From: Elgaria multicarinata webbii
Taxonomy: Eukaryota > Chordata > Lepidosauria > Squamata > Anguidae
Length of the DNA: 64,000 nt
Reading direction: 5' to 3'
Assembly (NCBI RefSeq): GCF_023053635.1
Contig: NC_086172.1
Coordinates: 128,253,681 to 128,317,680, forward strand
Under the pieces are notes generated by a model, which was given only the letters and a program-made list of their open reading frames with translations, had not been told where the DNA came from and did no database searches. A program made the position numbers and the translations under genes. The first letter of the stretch is position 1; each line of letters opens with the position of its first letter. Positions 32,786 to 43,194 of the stretch are shown one piece after another.

Positions 32786-32962
32786 TGTATATACATTATA
32801 ATTGCCATATACACTCCATCATTTTACAGATTAAAATAGGGGCACTCCTATCTTTGAGTAGGGGCAGAATTTATCAGCCAAGTTGCATAATCTTCCAGAC
32901 CGTGATTGGGCTGGCTAACATAATCCATACTCAAAGGTCCAAAAGTAGGAAGTAGAAACTGA

Positions 32963-33184
32963 GGCCTCATCTACACCAAGAAGGATATTGCACTATGAAA
33001 GCGGTATATAAAAGGCAGGAGCCACACCAAGCAGGATGTAGTGGTATGAAAGCAGTATATGGTATGTGTCAATGGGCCCCAACAGTTGTCAGTGCACTTC
33101 AGTACCACTACAAAGCAGTAGTGTGGCCCCTGCCTTTTATATAACACTTTCATAGTTCAATATCCTGCTTGGTGTAGATGAGGC
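32963..33184. mobile_element. PIF/Harbinger-like MITE (222 bp)
   Basis: Perfect 18-bp terminal inverted repeats (GGCCTCATCTACACCAAG and complement) extend imperfectly to about 65 bp. The flanks are TGA and TAT, so the 3-bp duplication is not intact. An internal 'caccaagcaggatgtagtgg' repeat suggests a local duplication. Confidence 0.6.
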
Positions 33185-33258
33185 CTATAAGTGCATGCTA
33201 GCAAACAACTCCAGATAGCAGGTGAGGCAAGCCACAAACTACAACAAGCCAAAACTAT

Positions 33259-33715
33259 ATTGTTGTTGTTGTTTATTCGTTCAGTCGCTTCCAACTCTTT
33301 GTGACTTCATGGACCAGCCCACGCCAGAACTTTCTGTCGGCTGTCGCCACCCCTAGCTCCCCCAAGGTCAAGTCTGTCATCTCCAGAATATCATCCATCC
33401 ATCTTGCCCTTGGTCAGCACCTCTTCCTTTTGCCTTCCCCTTTCCCTAGCATCAGCCTCTTCTCCAGGGTATCCTGTCTTCTCATTATGTGGCCAAAGTA
33501 CTTCAGTTTTGCCTTTAATACCATTCCCTCAAGTGAGCAGTCTGGCTTTATTTCCTGGAGTATGGACTGGTTTGATGTTCTTGCAGTCCAAGGCACTCTC
33601 AGAATTTTCCTCCAACACCACAGTTCAAAAGCATCTATCTTCCTTCACTCAGCTTTCCTTATGATCCAGCTCTCGCAGCCATAGGTTACTACGGGGAATA
33701 CCAGGGCATTGATCC
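33259..33715 (-). mobile_element. RTE/BovB LINE 3' end
   Basis: Read leftward it shows the BovB ORF2 tail (KPDCSLEGMVLKAKLKYFGH, IMRRQDTLEKRLMLGK) and ends at the TTGTTGTTGTTG (AAC-type) tail at 33,260. It is longer than the 24.3-kb copy at its 5' side, is interrupted in the coding part, and is inserted in PRPH2 intron 1. Confidence 0.88.
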
Positions 33716-34124
33716 CATTTTACAGCTGAATAATATGAAAGGGCAGCAATAGCTAGCAACTAAGCCAAAGATCAATTAATTAATCCAGGGCAGAGAAGCA
33801 TTAAGCAGCAATAACAGTGAAGTAATAGAATGCTTCTGAGTATATATAGTGTGCATTCCCCTCACTAGGCAACCAAATTTCGCCAACAAAGAAATCTGCG
33901 CTTGGTTTCTAATCTCTCTCCCTCTTCCACCCTATGTAAAGCTATCTAGGTGTTGATGTTTTTTAAAAAAATTATTTTAAAACAATCACAGCACAGTGAA
34001 GCAAGGTACATTTTTAAAATATTCATTTTTAACTGATTGAATTGATCAATAAATAAATGGAACCAAGTGTTTTTGTTAGCCGACCCTCCATTTCCCCCAG
34101 TTCCAATGAGCTAGAAGATCTAGA

Positions 34125-34262
34125 ACATCCTTTCCCAACCTGGGCTCCTCTAGATGCTTTGGACTGCAACTCCCATAATCCATGACAATTTGTCATGCTG
34201 GCTGGGGTTAATGGGAGTTGGAATCCAAAACACCTGGAGGGAGCTGGGTTGGAAAGACTGAT
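34125..34262. repeat. Palindromic interspersed repeat ('aactcccat' type)
   Basis: The arms 'ggactgcaactcccataat' and 'taatgggagttggaatcca' are complementary. Outer parts 'caacctgggctcctctagat' and 'acctggagggagctgggttg' also pair. A partial relative lies at 47,050-47,095. Confidence 0.6.
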
Positions 34263-34406
34263 CCAGACAATGGTAGCAGACAATGGTTTCAGGGGTTTCC
34301 CCCTGTAACCATGGCAATCTCATGAGGGAACTTGCAATGCTGTCATTGCATCCTTGTTGCTCCCTGATGTCCCCTGTTGAGAGGGAAGGTCTGAATTTAG
34401 AACTCC

Positions 34407-34408
<2 letters not shown>

Positions 34409-34454
<46 letters not shown>

Positions 34455-34500
34455 TTTTGTTACCCGCCTTTCCCTCTGGATTGAGGCGGGGTACAACACA
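34409..34500 (-). repeat. (AAT)n with LINE 3' tail
   Basis: A run of AAT over about 47 bases joins 'acccgcctttccctctggat'. On the opposite strand this is the same LINE tail as at 53,840-53,870, followed by its own ATT run. Confidence 0.75.
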
Positions 34501-35349
34501 AACTCTAATTGTGGAGAGTGACCCATTAAGCACGCCCCACGACACATGGACAGTAGGGGGAGAGGGAGGGCAAAGAGGATTGGGCCAGTGAGGGTGGCCA
34601 CATTCTCCCCCTCATGCAGCTGTAATGTCTTGTTTGGAGAATGCCTGAAATTAGAAAGAATCTTATGTGTATTTAGCTGTGAGGCTCCTGGGGGAAATGT
34701 TCAGAAAATGTTTGAATTTTTTAAAAAAATGGCATTTGCATTTTAAAAAAGTGTTGCAGGGGGAGTATACTAGTTCCTTTGTTTGATTCAATAATAACAT
34801 ATATGTGATAAAAAATAGTTTTTGACATCACAATAAGAAATGAATCTCTCTCTCTCTCTTCTGTATATAGGTTTATACTTTTCATTAAAGCTTTGGTCAA
34901 CAGTTCCTTTGTGATTACTCTATGGATTTCAGCTTTAGTCAACATAGGACAGTATCCAACTGGGGCCTTCCACAAGCAGCCAGCCCTGCTGACTTTGGAC
35001 TCCTATAACTTGCAGCCATGATGTAGCACTTCCACGGGCAAGCCCCAAAACAATTGGAAATGCTCATTTCAAGAAGGACATAGAAATATTTAGTGCATAA
35101 AATAAAATAAACATAGGTACTGGGGTTGTGGAATCTAAATAATCTGAAAATCTAGGCTGTCCTGGTTTAGTTGGTACAGTTGGAGGATAAACTACCATGG
35201 GCTGGTTGCTTTACATTCTATCCACACTACAAATACTGTATGTCATGGAGAGCAGAATAATCCAAACTACATAAACTTAATCAAGTATAAATCACATGCA
35301 AATCCACCTAGAAATAGTAAGAGCTGAATAATTTACTGCTTCATCCTAA

Positions 35350-35530
35350 TCCAGTATCTCAAGCAGTAAGCCTATGTGCACCAACTGCTGAGGAACATGG
35401 GTGGGAGGGTGCTGTTGCACCATGTCCTGCTTTGTTGGTCCCTGCTTGACAGCTGATTGGCCACTGTGTGAACAGAGTGCTGCACTAGATGGACCCTCGG
35501 TCTGATCCAGCATGGCACTTTTTATGTTTG
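35350..35530 (+). mobile_element. CR1 LINE 3' end fragment
   Basis: It shares 'gctgttgcaccatgtcctgc', 'ccactgtgtgaacagagtgc' and 'gatccagcatggcac' with 32,400-32,550. It lies within PRPH2 intron 1. Confidence 0.72.
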
Positions 35531-36909
35531 TTTATTTGTTTTTAATTCCATAAGGGAGGCCATTTTGACTGGTTATTTAAAAAGGCAGCTCAAAATAAGG
35601 ACACGGGATTTTGTTGAGAAACAAAACACATATGGCACAACAGTCCTAGTGAATATTGCAAACAGATGCACTAAACAAATGCAGAACCATTTCTCCATGT
35701 TACTGTAGACTGGTTTGCTTATTCATGCATTTGCTCTTTATTTTGTCACTTTATTCAAAAACAAATACAGACGCTGATGTAAGAAGAACTGAGGAACTGA
35801 AGCGATTATATCCGTGAAAAAGAAACTTGTCTAAGTTTATTTCTGGCAGTACTCAAATTATGGTGGGGGGATACTGATGAAATCTATAACCCACAACAAA
35901 CACCCCCAATTTTAGCCAAATCACGCCCTCCCCCCTCATAGCCATCTATACAGTAGCTAAGCCAATCTACACCAAGCAGGATATAACACTTTTAAAACGG
36001 TATGAAAGCCAAGATTTAGTCTGTCTTTTAATTTGCTCGTCTTCTGCTTTAGGAGGAGGCAAATGTTATTCATCAAGCCACCTAATCTTGCTCTATTTCT
36101 TGCCATTTTTAATTGGAGTAGGAAAAATGCAATGAAGCATCTTGAGTACTCATTTTGAGATTGTTTCCTCCTACACTGTATGTTAATTGACTTGGCTACG
36201 CAAAGCTACACATATTTGTGGTGCTTCTGAAGTAAATTACATGGTTATTGCAAAAATCTGACAGTGATCTTGTGTTTGCACTGAGTTTCTAAGCCATATG
36301 CATGATTTTTCCAAGGATGCATGCTGTGTGGGTTTTTGAAACGCACACAAAATGATGTACATGTGGAGTATCAGATGATAGTGTATTTAATTTTTCATAT
36401 AAAATAATGCATTCATGTTTACTCAGAAGTAAGCCCCATTGAGCTCAATGAGACTTACTCTTGGATAAGTGGGTATTCCCTAATCGCTTCCCTTCCCTCC
36501 AGCTGCTCTCCCTTGCTCACCAATGCTCTCCCTATACTCCCCTGTCCACTGCTCCTTGTAGTAACTTACCAGACAGAAGTGATAGGAGTCCCTCCTCCCA
36601 CATGAAGGTCTCATGTGGTAATTCATGAGAAATTAAGATGGCAGCAGCTGGAGGCCCTCACTTTGAAGAGATCCCAGCTACCGATAAGAACACCTTTAGT
36701 TATTTTTTAAATTAAAAAAAAGGTGTCTGGGTCCATACTGGTGGCCATGGGCACCATATTGCCTACCCCTGTTCTGAGTAGAAAGAAAGAGCTTGGCAAC
36801 AATTATTCATGCTCTGGGAACATCCCATTTGGACTACTTTAATATGTTTAGAAACAGACAAGTCCAAGAGTTAGTTCAGTTCATGGGCTGCCCTTGAAGA
36901 CTACTTGGA

Positions 36910-37290
36910 AACTTCAGTGAGCATAAAATGAAAAACTGCTAATCAGGAAAATAGTCAAACAGATCACATCGCCCTTGAAACTAGCTACTGGACTTGTCTG
37001 TTTCTAAGCACAATTCAGAATGCTGATTTTTGCCTGTAAAGGCCTCAATGGCTTACAACCCTGTTACCCAAAAGACTGCAAGTACCTGTCAAAGTATTAT
37101 GATCTTCCCCAGAGATCTTTCTCTGAGTTACTACACTTTCTGAGCTGAGATAGGTGGTGAATGGGAAGAGGGCATTTTCTGTTGTGGCACCCTGGGTGTG
37201 GAATGCTCTCTCCAGCAAGACCTGCCTTCTGGATGCTCCGTTCTCTTTTGAGTGTAAGGGCTTTTTTTAGATTAAAGGGAAATCGCATTT
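36910..37290 (+). mobile_element. L2-type LINE remnant
   Basis: The fragments 'gcacaattcagaatgctgat', 'aaggcctcaatggcttacaa' and 'tggaatgctctctccagcaa' follow the L2 RT-tail and 3' UTR order. Highly decayed. Confidence 0.5.
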
Positions 37291-37344
37291 GCTTACCAGC
37301 ACTTTGCTACCTGCTTCTCTTCCACAATTGTAATGAGCTAAATT

Positions 37345-37632
37345 ACACGGGAGGAGAAGGGTGACCATGTGGTCTGTAATTGAAACCTTCGGTGCTCATA
37401 GTATTGAATGGGACAGTGCCCTTGGGTGTTTCGTAGCAGAACTTTGGCTGCACACAGTAGGAAATCCTGAGGCATTTCAGAAGAATCAGGATATCCATTT
37501 TTTTTTTAAAAAAATGGAATAACTGGGAGAAGGAATGGGAGACGTGCAGGAGGTTCATGATGTCCTCAAAATGACCCGCAAACTTCTGTGAGTGGCCATT
37601 CACGAACCTGATATAAATCTCTTGTCTAGAGA
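37345..37632. repeat. Unclassified ~250-bp repeat, copy A
   Basis: It shares many segments with 54,835-55,070: 'gtgcaggaggttca', 'caaaatgacccgcaaacttc', 'gagtggccattcacgaacct' and 'tagagaagccct'. The two copies are about 75% alike by eye. No ends or target duplication are obvious. Confidence 0.55.
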
Positions 37633-38589
37633 AGCCCTAAATGAAAGCCATTTGCCCATCCTTGAGCGGAATTTGTTTTTATTTGTTTGTGCTATTGCTT
37701 TTAAATATTTATTGTGTTCTTTGTTGTATTTTATTAACTACTTTAAAATTGAAAGCTGATCTGAAAGTCGTTGGACTAACAGAGTAGGATAAACAAATAG
37801 TTTGCAAAGTTTTATTTATTTCTATGTCACAATAGAATAGTTTCTCTGTTAAATTAGGTTTCCGTATCTGAACAAATTATCTTTATTAGTTTAGCAATAT
37901 CTCTGCATCCAGGGATTAATTACAGCCCTAATTCACTCCTGTCTGATAATAGAAAGTGCTCTGGCAAGACAGCCTGCCCTGGACCACCAACACAATGTAG
38001 GTATATGGGAATCCTAACCAATGATGGTGCTTTTGTTATGGGATTGATGTTAATCCTGACATGGCACAGCAAAGCCACTATGTATAAAGGATGGTTGGCT
38101 ACACTACACCTCAGTGAAAAGTCTCTCTGTGGCTGATGTGTTGCTTACCCACAGTTCTGACTGCATTCATAGGTGAAAGTCTATGCAAGGCAGATACCTG
38201 CAAGTTGAGGCTGGCTACACATATCTTTAGAGGTAGCTAGGGCTGTAAGCAGGCCATGGCAGGGTGGGTTAGTCTAGGACATTTTGGCATAGGAAGCAGA
38301 AAATCAAAATTGATGCACCTATCTGCAATAAAAAGGTAAATAACTAGCAATTTGCTGCCTTGGATGCTGTCTGAAATCTGCATTCTCCCTGAGTCCAGCC
38401 TTATGCCATTCTGCAGATTGGAGGAGATGGGAAGAAATGGTTTAAGTCAGGGAAGGTAGGAAGGAAATTGTGTGGATAATATGTGGACTGTGGCAAAGAC
38501 AGACATCTCAGCTAAGTTAAGCACTTCTCACTCACCTTAGCTGTGAATTCCAGAATGTGACATTAGTTTTTGAACACATTATCTAGTCT

Positions 38590-38885
38590 AATAATAATAC
38601 TTAGCACTTAAAGGTTCTTCATATATATTATTCCAGTAATCATAGTATCAGCTTGATAAGGTCGGACAGTATCCTTATCCCCATATTACAGACTGAGCTG
38701 AAGCTTAGGCCGGATCTACAGTACTGCTTTAAAGCGCTTTATAACAGTTTTATAGTGCCATAAAGCAATAGTGTAGATCCGGCCTTAGAGAAGCCTGGTT
38801 TGATGAAAGCGACTTGGTGAGTTCAAGCTAAATATGAGATTTGATCAAGAGACCCCGGTATTGTGCCCTACACTAAATGTCCCCT
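38590..38885 (+). repeat. MIR SINE split by a MITE
   Basis: Left part: 'aataatacttagcacttaaa', then 'ccccatattacagactgagc'. Right part: 'agttcaagctaaatatgaga' and so on. The Harbinger-like MITE at 38,708-38,784 lies between. The MITE is therefore younger than the MIR. Confidence 0.6.
38708..38784. mobile_element. PIF/Harbinger-like MITE with TTA duplication
   Basis: Perfect terminal repeats GGCCGGATCTACA and TGTAGATCCGGCC are flanked by TTA on both sides (38,705-38,707 and 38,785-38,787). The interior is further self-complementary. At 77 bp it carries no gene. Confidence 0.8.
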
Positions 38886-39370
38886 AGGCCTAACCATGAT
38901 TACTCAGAAGTACCTCCTGTTTCCAACTGCATTTATTTTCTAAATATATATGTTTCAGTTTACAGTCTTATTTGCCTTATGTTATGGTATCATGAGAAAG
39001 AAACCATAACATTGTTGAAATGAAAGATTTTTAGAATGGTAAAAACTTAAATTGTCCTGTGTTCAACACAGAATCACAGAATAGGAAGGGTCCTTGGAGG
39101 TCATCTAAATCAACCCCCCTGCTCAGGGCAGGATCTGCAATGCACAAGGCAACTACAGCATCCCTGAGATTCAGCAAAGGAGAATGCACCAGTGCCTGCA
39201 GGTGGCTGTTGCACTGTCGAACAACTTGTACCGTTAGGAAGTTTCTCCTAATATTTGCCTGAAATTTCCTTCACTGCAACTTCTATCCATTAGTTTAGTC
39301 CTGCCCTCTGGAGCAACAAAGAACAAGTCAGCTCCATCTTCTGCATGACAGTCCTTCAGGTATTTGTAGA

Positions 39371-40205
39371 TATTTATTTACGTGTTATTAGATTTATATC
39401 CCACCTTTTTTCCTCTTGCAAGGAACCCAACGTGGCTTACATGGTTCTCTCCCTCCTCTCCATTTTATCCTCACAACAGCCCTGTGAGGTACGTTAGGCT
39501 GAGAGTCAGTGGCGGTGTCTATACACTGCTGTTTTGCCTACTGATTACCCCATAATCTTGCAGCATTGCTGCTGCGAAGCAGCATCAATAGGGTTACATG
39601 GCAGGAGTGAGCGTGGCTATGCAGCCAGGAAAAATCGCAGTGCCGTTGTCAGGCGGTGGTAATGGCAGCAAATATCGATGGACCAAAACCCGCAAAACCC
39701 ATTTTTGTGCGTCTTCTGGCAACTCTGCGCAAATTGAAGCTTTAAAAGCTTGTAACTGTGCAGCTGCGCTGCTACAGTTAATTGAATTTTTGTGTTAAAC
39801 TTTAATATCGCCATGGTGGCCATTACTAGGCTTGTCGAGCCCACCCCCTGCCCTGCATTCCCATGCCTAGCCTGCACTGGGATCTGCCTCTAACTATACC
39901 TTTACTCCAAATCAAAGCCACCACTGATAGACGAACAAACAACCACAGTGACATTGAAGCAATGTAAAAAGTCATGGTAAAACAACATATCAAGAAAGCG
40001 CAGCTTTGCGGAGAATAGTATGATGTGGCCGCAAGTTGGCAGCTGCGTCATATAAACAATGGGGTGCAATTGCACAACCACAACAGGCTATATAGAGCAT
40101 ATAGACAAGCCCAGTGACTGGCCCAGGTCACCCAGTGAGCTTCATGGCCAAGGTGGAGTCTCCCAAGTCCCACTCCAGCATTCTAACCACTGCAACACAC
40201 TGCCT
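39371..40205 (-). repeat. Sauria SINE inside CR1, itself split
   Basis: It reads 'tttatatcccaccttttttc', 'acaacagccctgtgaggtac' up to 'gagagtcagtg', then resumes 'actggcccaggtcacccagt' up to 'attctaaccactgcaacaca'. It is split by a 600-bp insertion at 39,512-40,111. Confidence 0.82.
39512..40111. mobile_element. 600-bp DNA element inserted in a SINE
   Basis: The ends GCGGTGTCTATA and TATAGACAAGCC form short terminal inverted repeats. A 5-bp duplication CAGTG lies at 39,507-39,511 and 40,112-40,116. Removing the insert restores the SINE consensus. No transposase is encoded and the superfamily is uncertain. Confidence 0.72.
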
Positions 40206-40445
40206 CTATCTCCTTAATATTCTTTTTCCAGGCTAAATATACCCAGCTCTTTCAAGAATTCCTCATAGGACTTGGTTTCCAGACTGCTCACCATTCTGGT
40301 TGCCCTCCTTGGATAGTCCATTTTTTTCAATGTCGTTCTGAAAATGCATCTTCCTTTAGCGTATAGTCTTGTGTAATTTGGTTACCTTCTCTGATCCATT
40401 TACTTAACCTAAATGCATCCAAAAACGTTCCACATTTATACTTAC

Positions 40446-41026
40446 TCTTGAACATCCTTTGAAACCATATCCAGATAGCGAACTGATACCCACTGAATTT
40501 CAAACCAATCCCTGAAACCATTGTTCCCACAGCACTGGAATCTGATCTGTAATATGTCTATTGTTTTCTTTAAGAAACACCTTCCGGGGATGTCTGTGTC
40601 CTTGTAGAACTTAATAGCATCTCTCAGTCCCAGGTACAGAGATTCCTCCAGCTCATTCTTCATCGTATAACACATAACAGCTCCCACCAAGATGGAGAAG
40701 GTGAAACAGAATGTGCACACAATATAAGGGAGCATAACCAGCTTCCATCGATTAAATTTATTGGAGTCTGTGCAGTCATAGCAGATTTTCCCCCCAAGGA
40801 AGTTGATGATGCATGCTACGATCCCTACAGAGATTAGCATGTTGGGGACAGAGTTAATATCCCCTTTGGCCATCAACTCGCTGCGCTTCCTGATTTCTAC
40901 CTTCAGGAAGAGTCCGAGGCTGAACAGAATTACACCGGACACTACAGAAATCCAGTTGAGGATCCACAGGACTTGAGCCAATTTGTCTCTCTTGGTTTTG
41001 GTAAATTTTACTTTAAGGACAGCCAT
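40446..41026 (-). CDS. PRPH2: PRPH2 exon 1 coding part (581 nt)
   Basis: The start is ATG at 41,026 (MAVLKVKF, equivalent to human MALLKVKF). The two codons read upstream in the same frame begin with GTG and are not needed. It encodes residues 1-193 plus two bases: TM1 about 19-41 (WILNWISVVSGVILFSLGLF), TM2 about 62-80, TM3 about 99-121, then the EC2 half with GRCFLKKTIDILQ, QCCGNNGFRDWFEIQW and YLDMVSKDVQ. The donor on the - strand is GA|GTAAGTAT, immediately after base 40,446. Confidence 0.95.
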
Positions 41027-41072
41027 GGTCACGACAGCATTAGGAAAAGAAGCGCTGCTCAGGGAAATCTCC

Positions 41073-41083
41073 TAATCAGATTA
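41073..41083. promoter_or_regulatory. P3-type paired/K50 homeodomain site upstream of PRPH2 ATG
   Basis: TAATCAGATTA fits the P3 consensus TAATYNRATTA, which is bound by dimers of paired-class homeodomains. Its half-sites resemble the TAATC core bound by OTX2/CRX. It lies 47 bases upstream of the start codon, in the promoter-proximal or 5' UTR region. Function is inferred, not shown. Confidence 0.5.
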
Positions 41084-41099
41084 TCAGTGTGTGCCCAGA

Positions 41100-41180
41100 G
41101 TGGGGAAGGTGTACAGTAGAAGCCTGTGAAAGAAAGAGAGAGAGAGAGATTACTGCCTTTCCCTTGTGTATTTATGTAAC
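41100..41180 (-). promoter_or_regulatory. Possible PRPH2 core promoter or 5' UTR splice site
   Basis: On the - strand an ACATAAATACAC TATA-like string (about 41,165-41,176) is followed by CAGTAATCTCTCTC and a CT tract ending TTTCACAG. It could be a TATA/initiator region with a CRX-like TAATCT, or a splice acceptor for a 5' noncoding exon. The sequence alone does not decide. Confidence 0.3.
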
Positions 41181-41384
41181 AGGCATCCTAGCATCCTGTA
41201 TTGCCTCTTAGAATGTTATCAAGGATCTTCAATAATAATTGGGGTATTACTATCTCCCTCACTCTTTCCTCCCCTCCTCAGTCCTTCTGCTAGTATCTCA
41301 TCAGCCATTGCTTCCCCAAAAATATCCTGCTGGCTGGACTAGAGTGGCAGCTGCTGCTTCGACTGGTCTTGCCCTGTGGTTCAG

Positions 41385-41615
41385 TGGCAGAAGAAATAAC
41401 CAACAGTGCCCACCACGCAACTCGATAACCAATGGTGAGTTAAATAACCAACTCCGCAAAACATTGGTTCTTTGCATGGGGCATTTCAGCCAAATAACCA
41501 ACCGTTGTTTAAAAAAACTCTCACTATACAACCTGATAACCCACAGTGGGTTAAATAACCAACCATCAACTATTTAAACCACTGTTGGTTATCGTGTCGT
41601 CTGAACCAGTCAGTA
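41385..41615. mobile_element. MITE-like repeat with 'ataaccaac' motifs
   Basis: Repeated 'gataaccaatggtgagtta', 'gataacccacagtgggttaa' and a right end 'gttatcgtgtcgtctgaacc' resemble the fold-back families at 14.3 and 58.2 kb. The left end is unclear. Confidence 0.4.
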
Positions 41616-42540
41616 TGAGAAATACGCAAACCAGGCAAATGATAATGGGGAAAGAAAGATTTTTCCATTTCAGAGAAATGTTGCATGCACATGAACCGAT
41701 CCAATTTGTAGTTTGATATGAATGTTGGGATAAATGTATTCCTACTACTCCCCTTCACTTAAAATATGCCCGCACTGAATGAGATTTCAAGCACACTTAC
41801 ATATCTGTAGATATTTTTAGATGCTCTGGACTAGAGCTGCAGTTCCCTTTGGTTACAATGGAGACTGCAAATTACAAGTGTTAAATAATGAAGGCCTCTC
41901 CGAGTAAATAGCTGCTTCTTTCAGCCATCTGTGCAACTGAGAGGTAGTTTTCCCTTGTATTCTGTGACTCGTGTTAGAAGCCAAAGTAGGTTCACAGTGT
42001 ATTTGTACATAGATGCTGTGGATAAGCTTACTGTTTATTTCTTTAATGCTGCTACTTTGATTTAAATCTAAATCTAAAAATGGTGGCACTGTATCAGAAG
42101 AAATTTACGCTGCCAGAAAAAATCTGTTAAGGCAGAAAACACAGAATTGCTGCACAATGCCTTTTGATTGTTAGCACTAGGAGTCTGGAAGTACTCTCAG
42201 AAAGGTGTGCTTCAAACATTTGACTCTACATCTTCCAATTCATTGCATGATGATACATTATTTTGCTTCCCATGCTTTTAATATGATGTCTTTGCAAATA
42301 TGAGTTTGGGCTGCAATCCTCTGAAGACATACCTAGGCGCAAGTCTCATAGAACTCAGCGGTACTTACTTCTGAATATATTTGTACAAGATTGGCTTTCT
42401 GAGCACTGTAGGATATTTAGGTTCAAGTTTTATTCTATTTTCTTAGAGATTTTCTAAATGAGGCATTTATTGTTTTCTGGTCAGTTTCTACTGACAGTTG
42501 TTTACAGGTTCTTAGGTGATGTCATGTTCCTCCAGTTTTG
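41616..42540. other. Sequence upstream of PRPH2, no gene seen
   Basis: It is mostly unique-looking AT-rich DNA. One short 'gctgcaatcctctgaagaca' family repeat lies at 42,310-42,385. There is no ORF with a recognisable domain. It may contain PRPH2 enhancers, but none is identifiable by eye. Confidence 0.45.
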
Positions 42541-42544
42541 CTTC

Positions 42545-42728
42545 TGTGTCTAACCAGCCATGAAGCTCACTGGGTGACTTTCAGACAGTTACTGACTCTC
42601 CACTTAACTTATCTCACAGGGTTGTTGTGATGATAATATGGAGAGGAGGAGGAGGAGGACTATGAGAGCTGCCTTGGGTTCCTTGTGAGAGGGGGAAAAG
42701 TGAGATATAAATGAAATAATAAATGACC
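42545..42728 (+). repeat. Sauria SINE, 3' two-thirds
   Basis: It has 'aagctcactgggtgactttc', 'cacagggttgttgtgatgat', 'tgccttgggttccttgtgag' and 'gagatataaatgaaataata'. The tRNA-like head is missing. Confidence 0.78.
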
Positions 42729-43194
42729 AGCACTTTTGACAAGTGTTTTTAGAACAGGGAAAGTGCAGCATTTAATTGTGAATATGAAAGGAAGTGTAAT
42801 TTCCTCTTGTGTATTTGCACTATTGTGCTGCACCACAGGGCTATGCAGCAGAAAAGCAAGAAAAGAAACATCATGTAGTGTTCAGATCTCAGTTCCGCAA
42901 CAAAACTGAAAGTAGATATAGCAGATTAAGAGCTGTTTAACAGCCTCATGTGGAAAAGCTCTTAGTAAATATAAATTATAATGTTATAATTAACAATGGG
43001 TAAGACGCAAGGTTATGTTCCTGTCCCCTCCTCCCTTTTTGCAGACCTTTGGGCCCCTTGTCTGGTGAGTTAGAGACCCTCCTAAACAACATTGAGTTGT
43101 TGGAGGAGGGAGAATCTCCCACAACCAGGTGAAAGTACAATAAATAGTCTCTTAGGATCATAGGTAATTGCCTTATAACACCAGATTAAATCAT

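Larger units (their letters stand above)
39066..40322 (-). mobile_element. CR1 LINE/CR1-like 3' region, interrupted
   Basis: Left piece (39,066-39,370): 'cagaatcacagaataggaag', 'gtccttggaggtcatctaaa', 'cgttaggaagtttctcctaa'. Right piece (40,206-40,322): 'tttttccaggctaaatatac', 'ccagctctttcaagaattcc', 'catagga'. Both are consecutive parts of one CR1 3' segment, split by a SINE. It lies at the PRPH2 exon 1/intron 1 side, ending 124 bases from the donor. Confidence 0.8.
28722..41026 (-). other. PRPH2: PRPH2 gene (photoreceptor tetraspanin), complete coding region
   Basis: Peripherin-2 (RDS) builds and maintains the curved rims of photoreceptor outer-segment discs as homo-oligomers and ROM1 hetero-oligomers. 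Three exons (41,026-40,446; 31,861-31,615; 28,985-28,722) encode 363 residues; human PRPH2 has 346. Exons 1 and 2 are 581 and 247 nt, the sizes I recall for human PRPH2. Visible features include four membrane segments, a large second loop with seven cysteines at human positions (150, 165, 166, 213, 214, 222, 250), CCG at 165-167, the sequon N229-N-T and PGRC at the disulfide-linking Cys150. The location beside UBR2 agrees with synteny. The membrane segments and C-terminal tail differ markedly from mammals, so the sauropsid PRPH2-like paralogue remains possible. Confidence 0.88.

Noticed and set aside
34150-34601. Frames with long poly-Tyr or poly-Ile runs
   Set aside because: They are translations of an (AAT)n microsatellite next to a LINE tail. 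The same applies at 53.8-54.1 kb and 51.65 kb.
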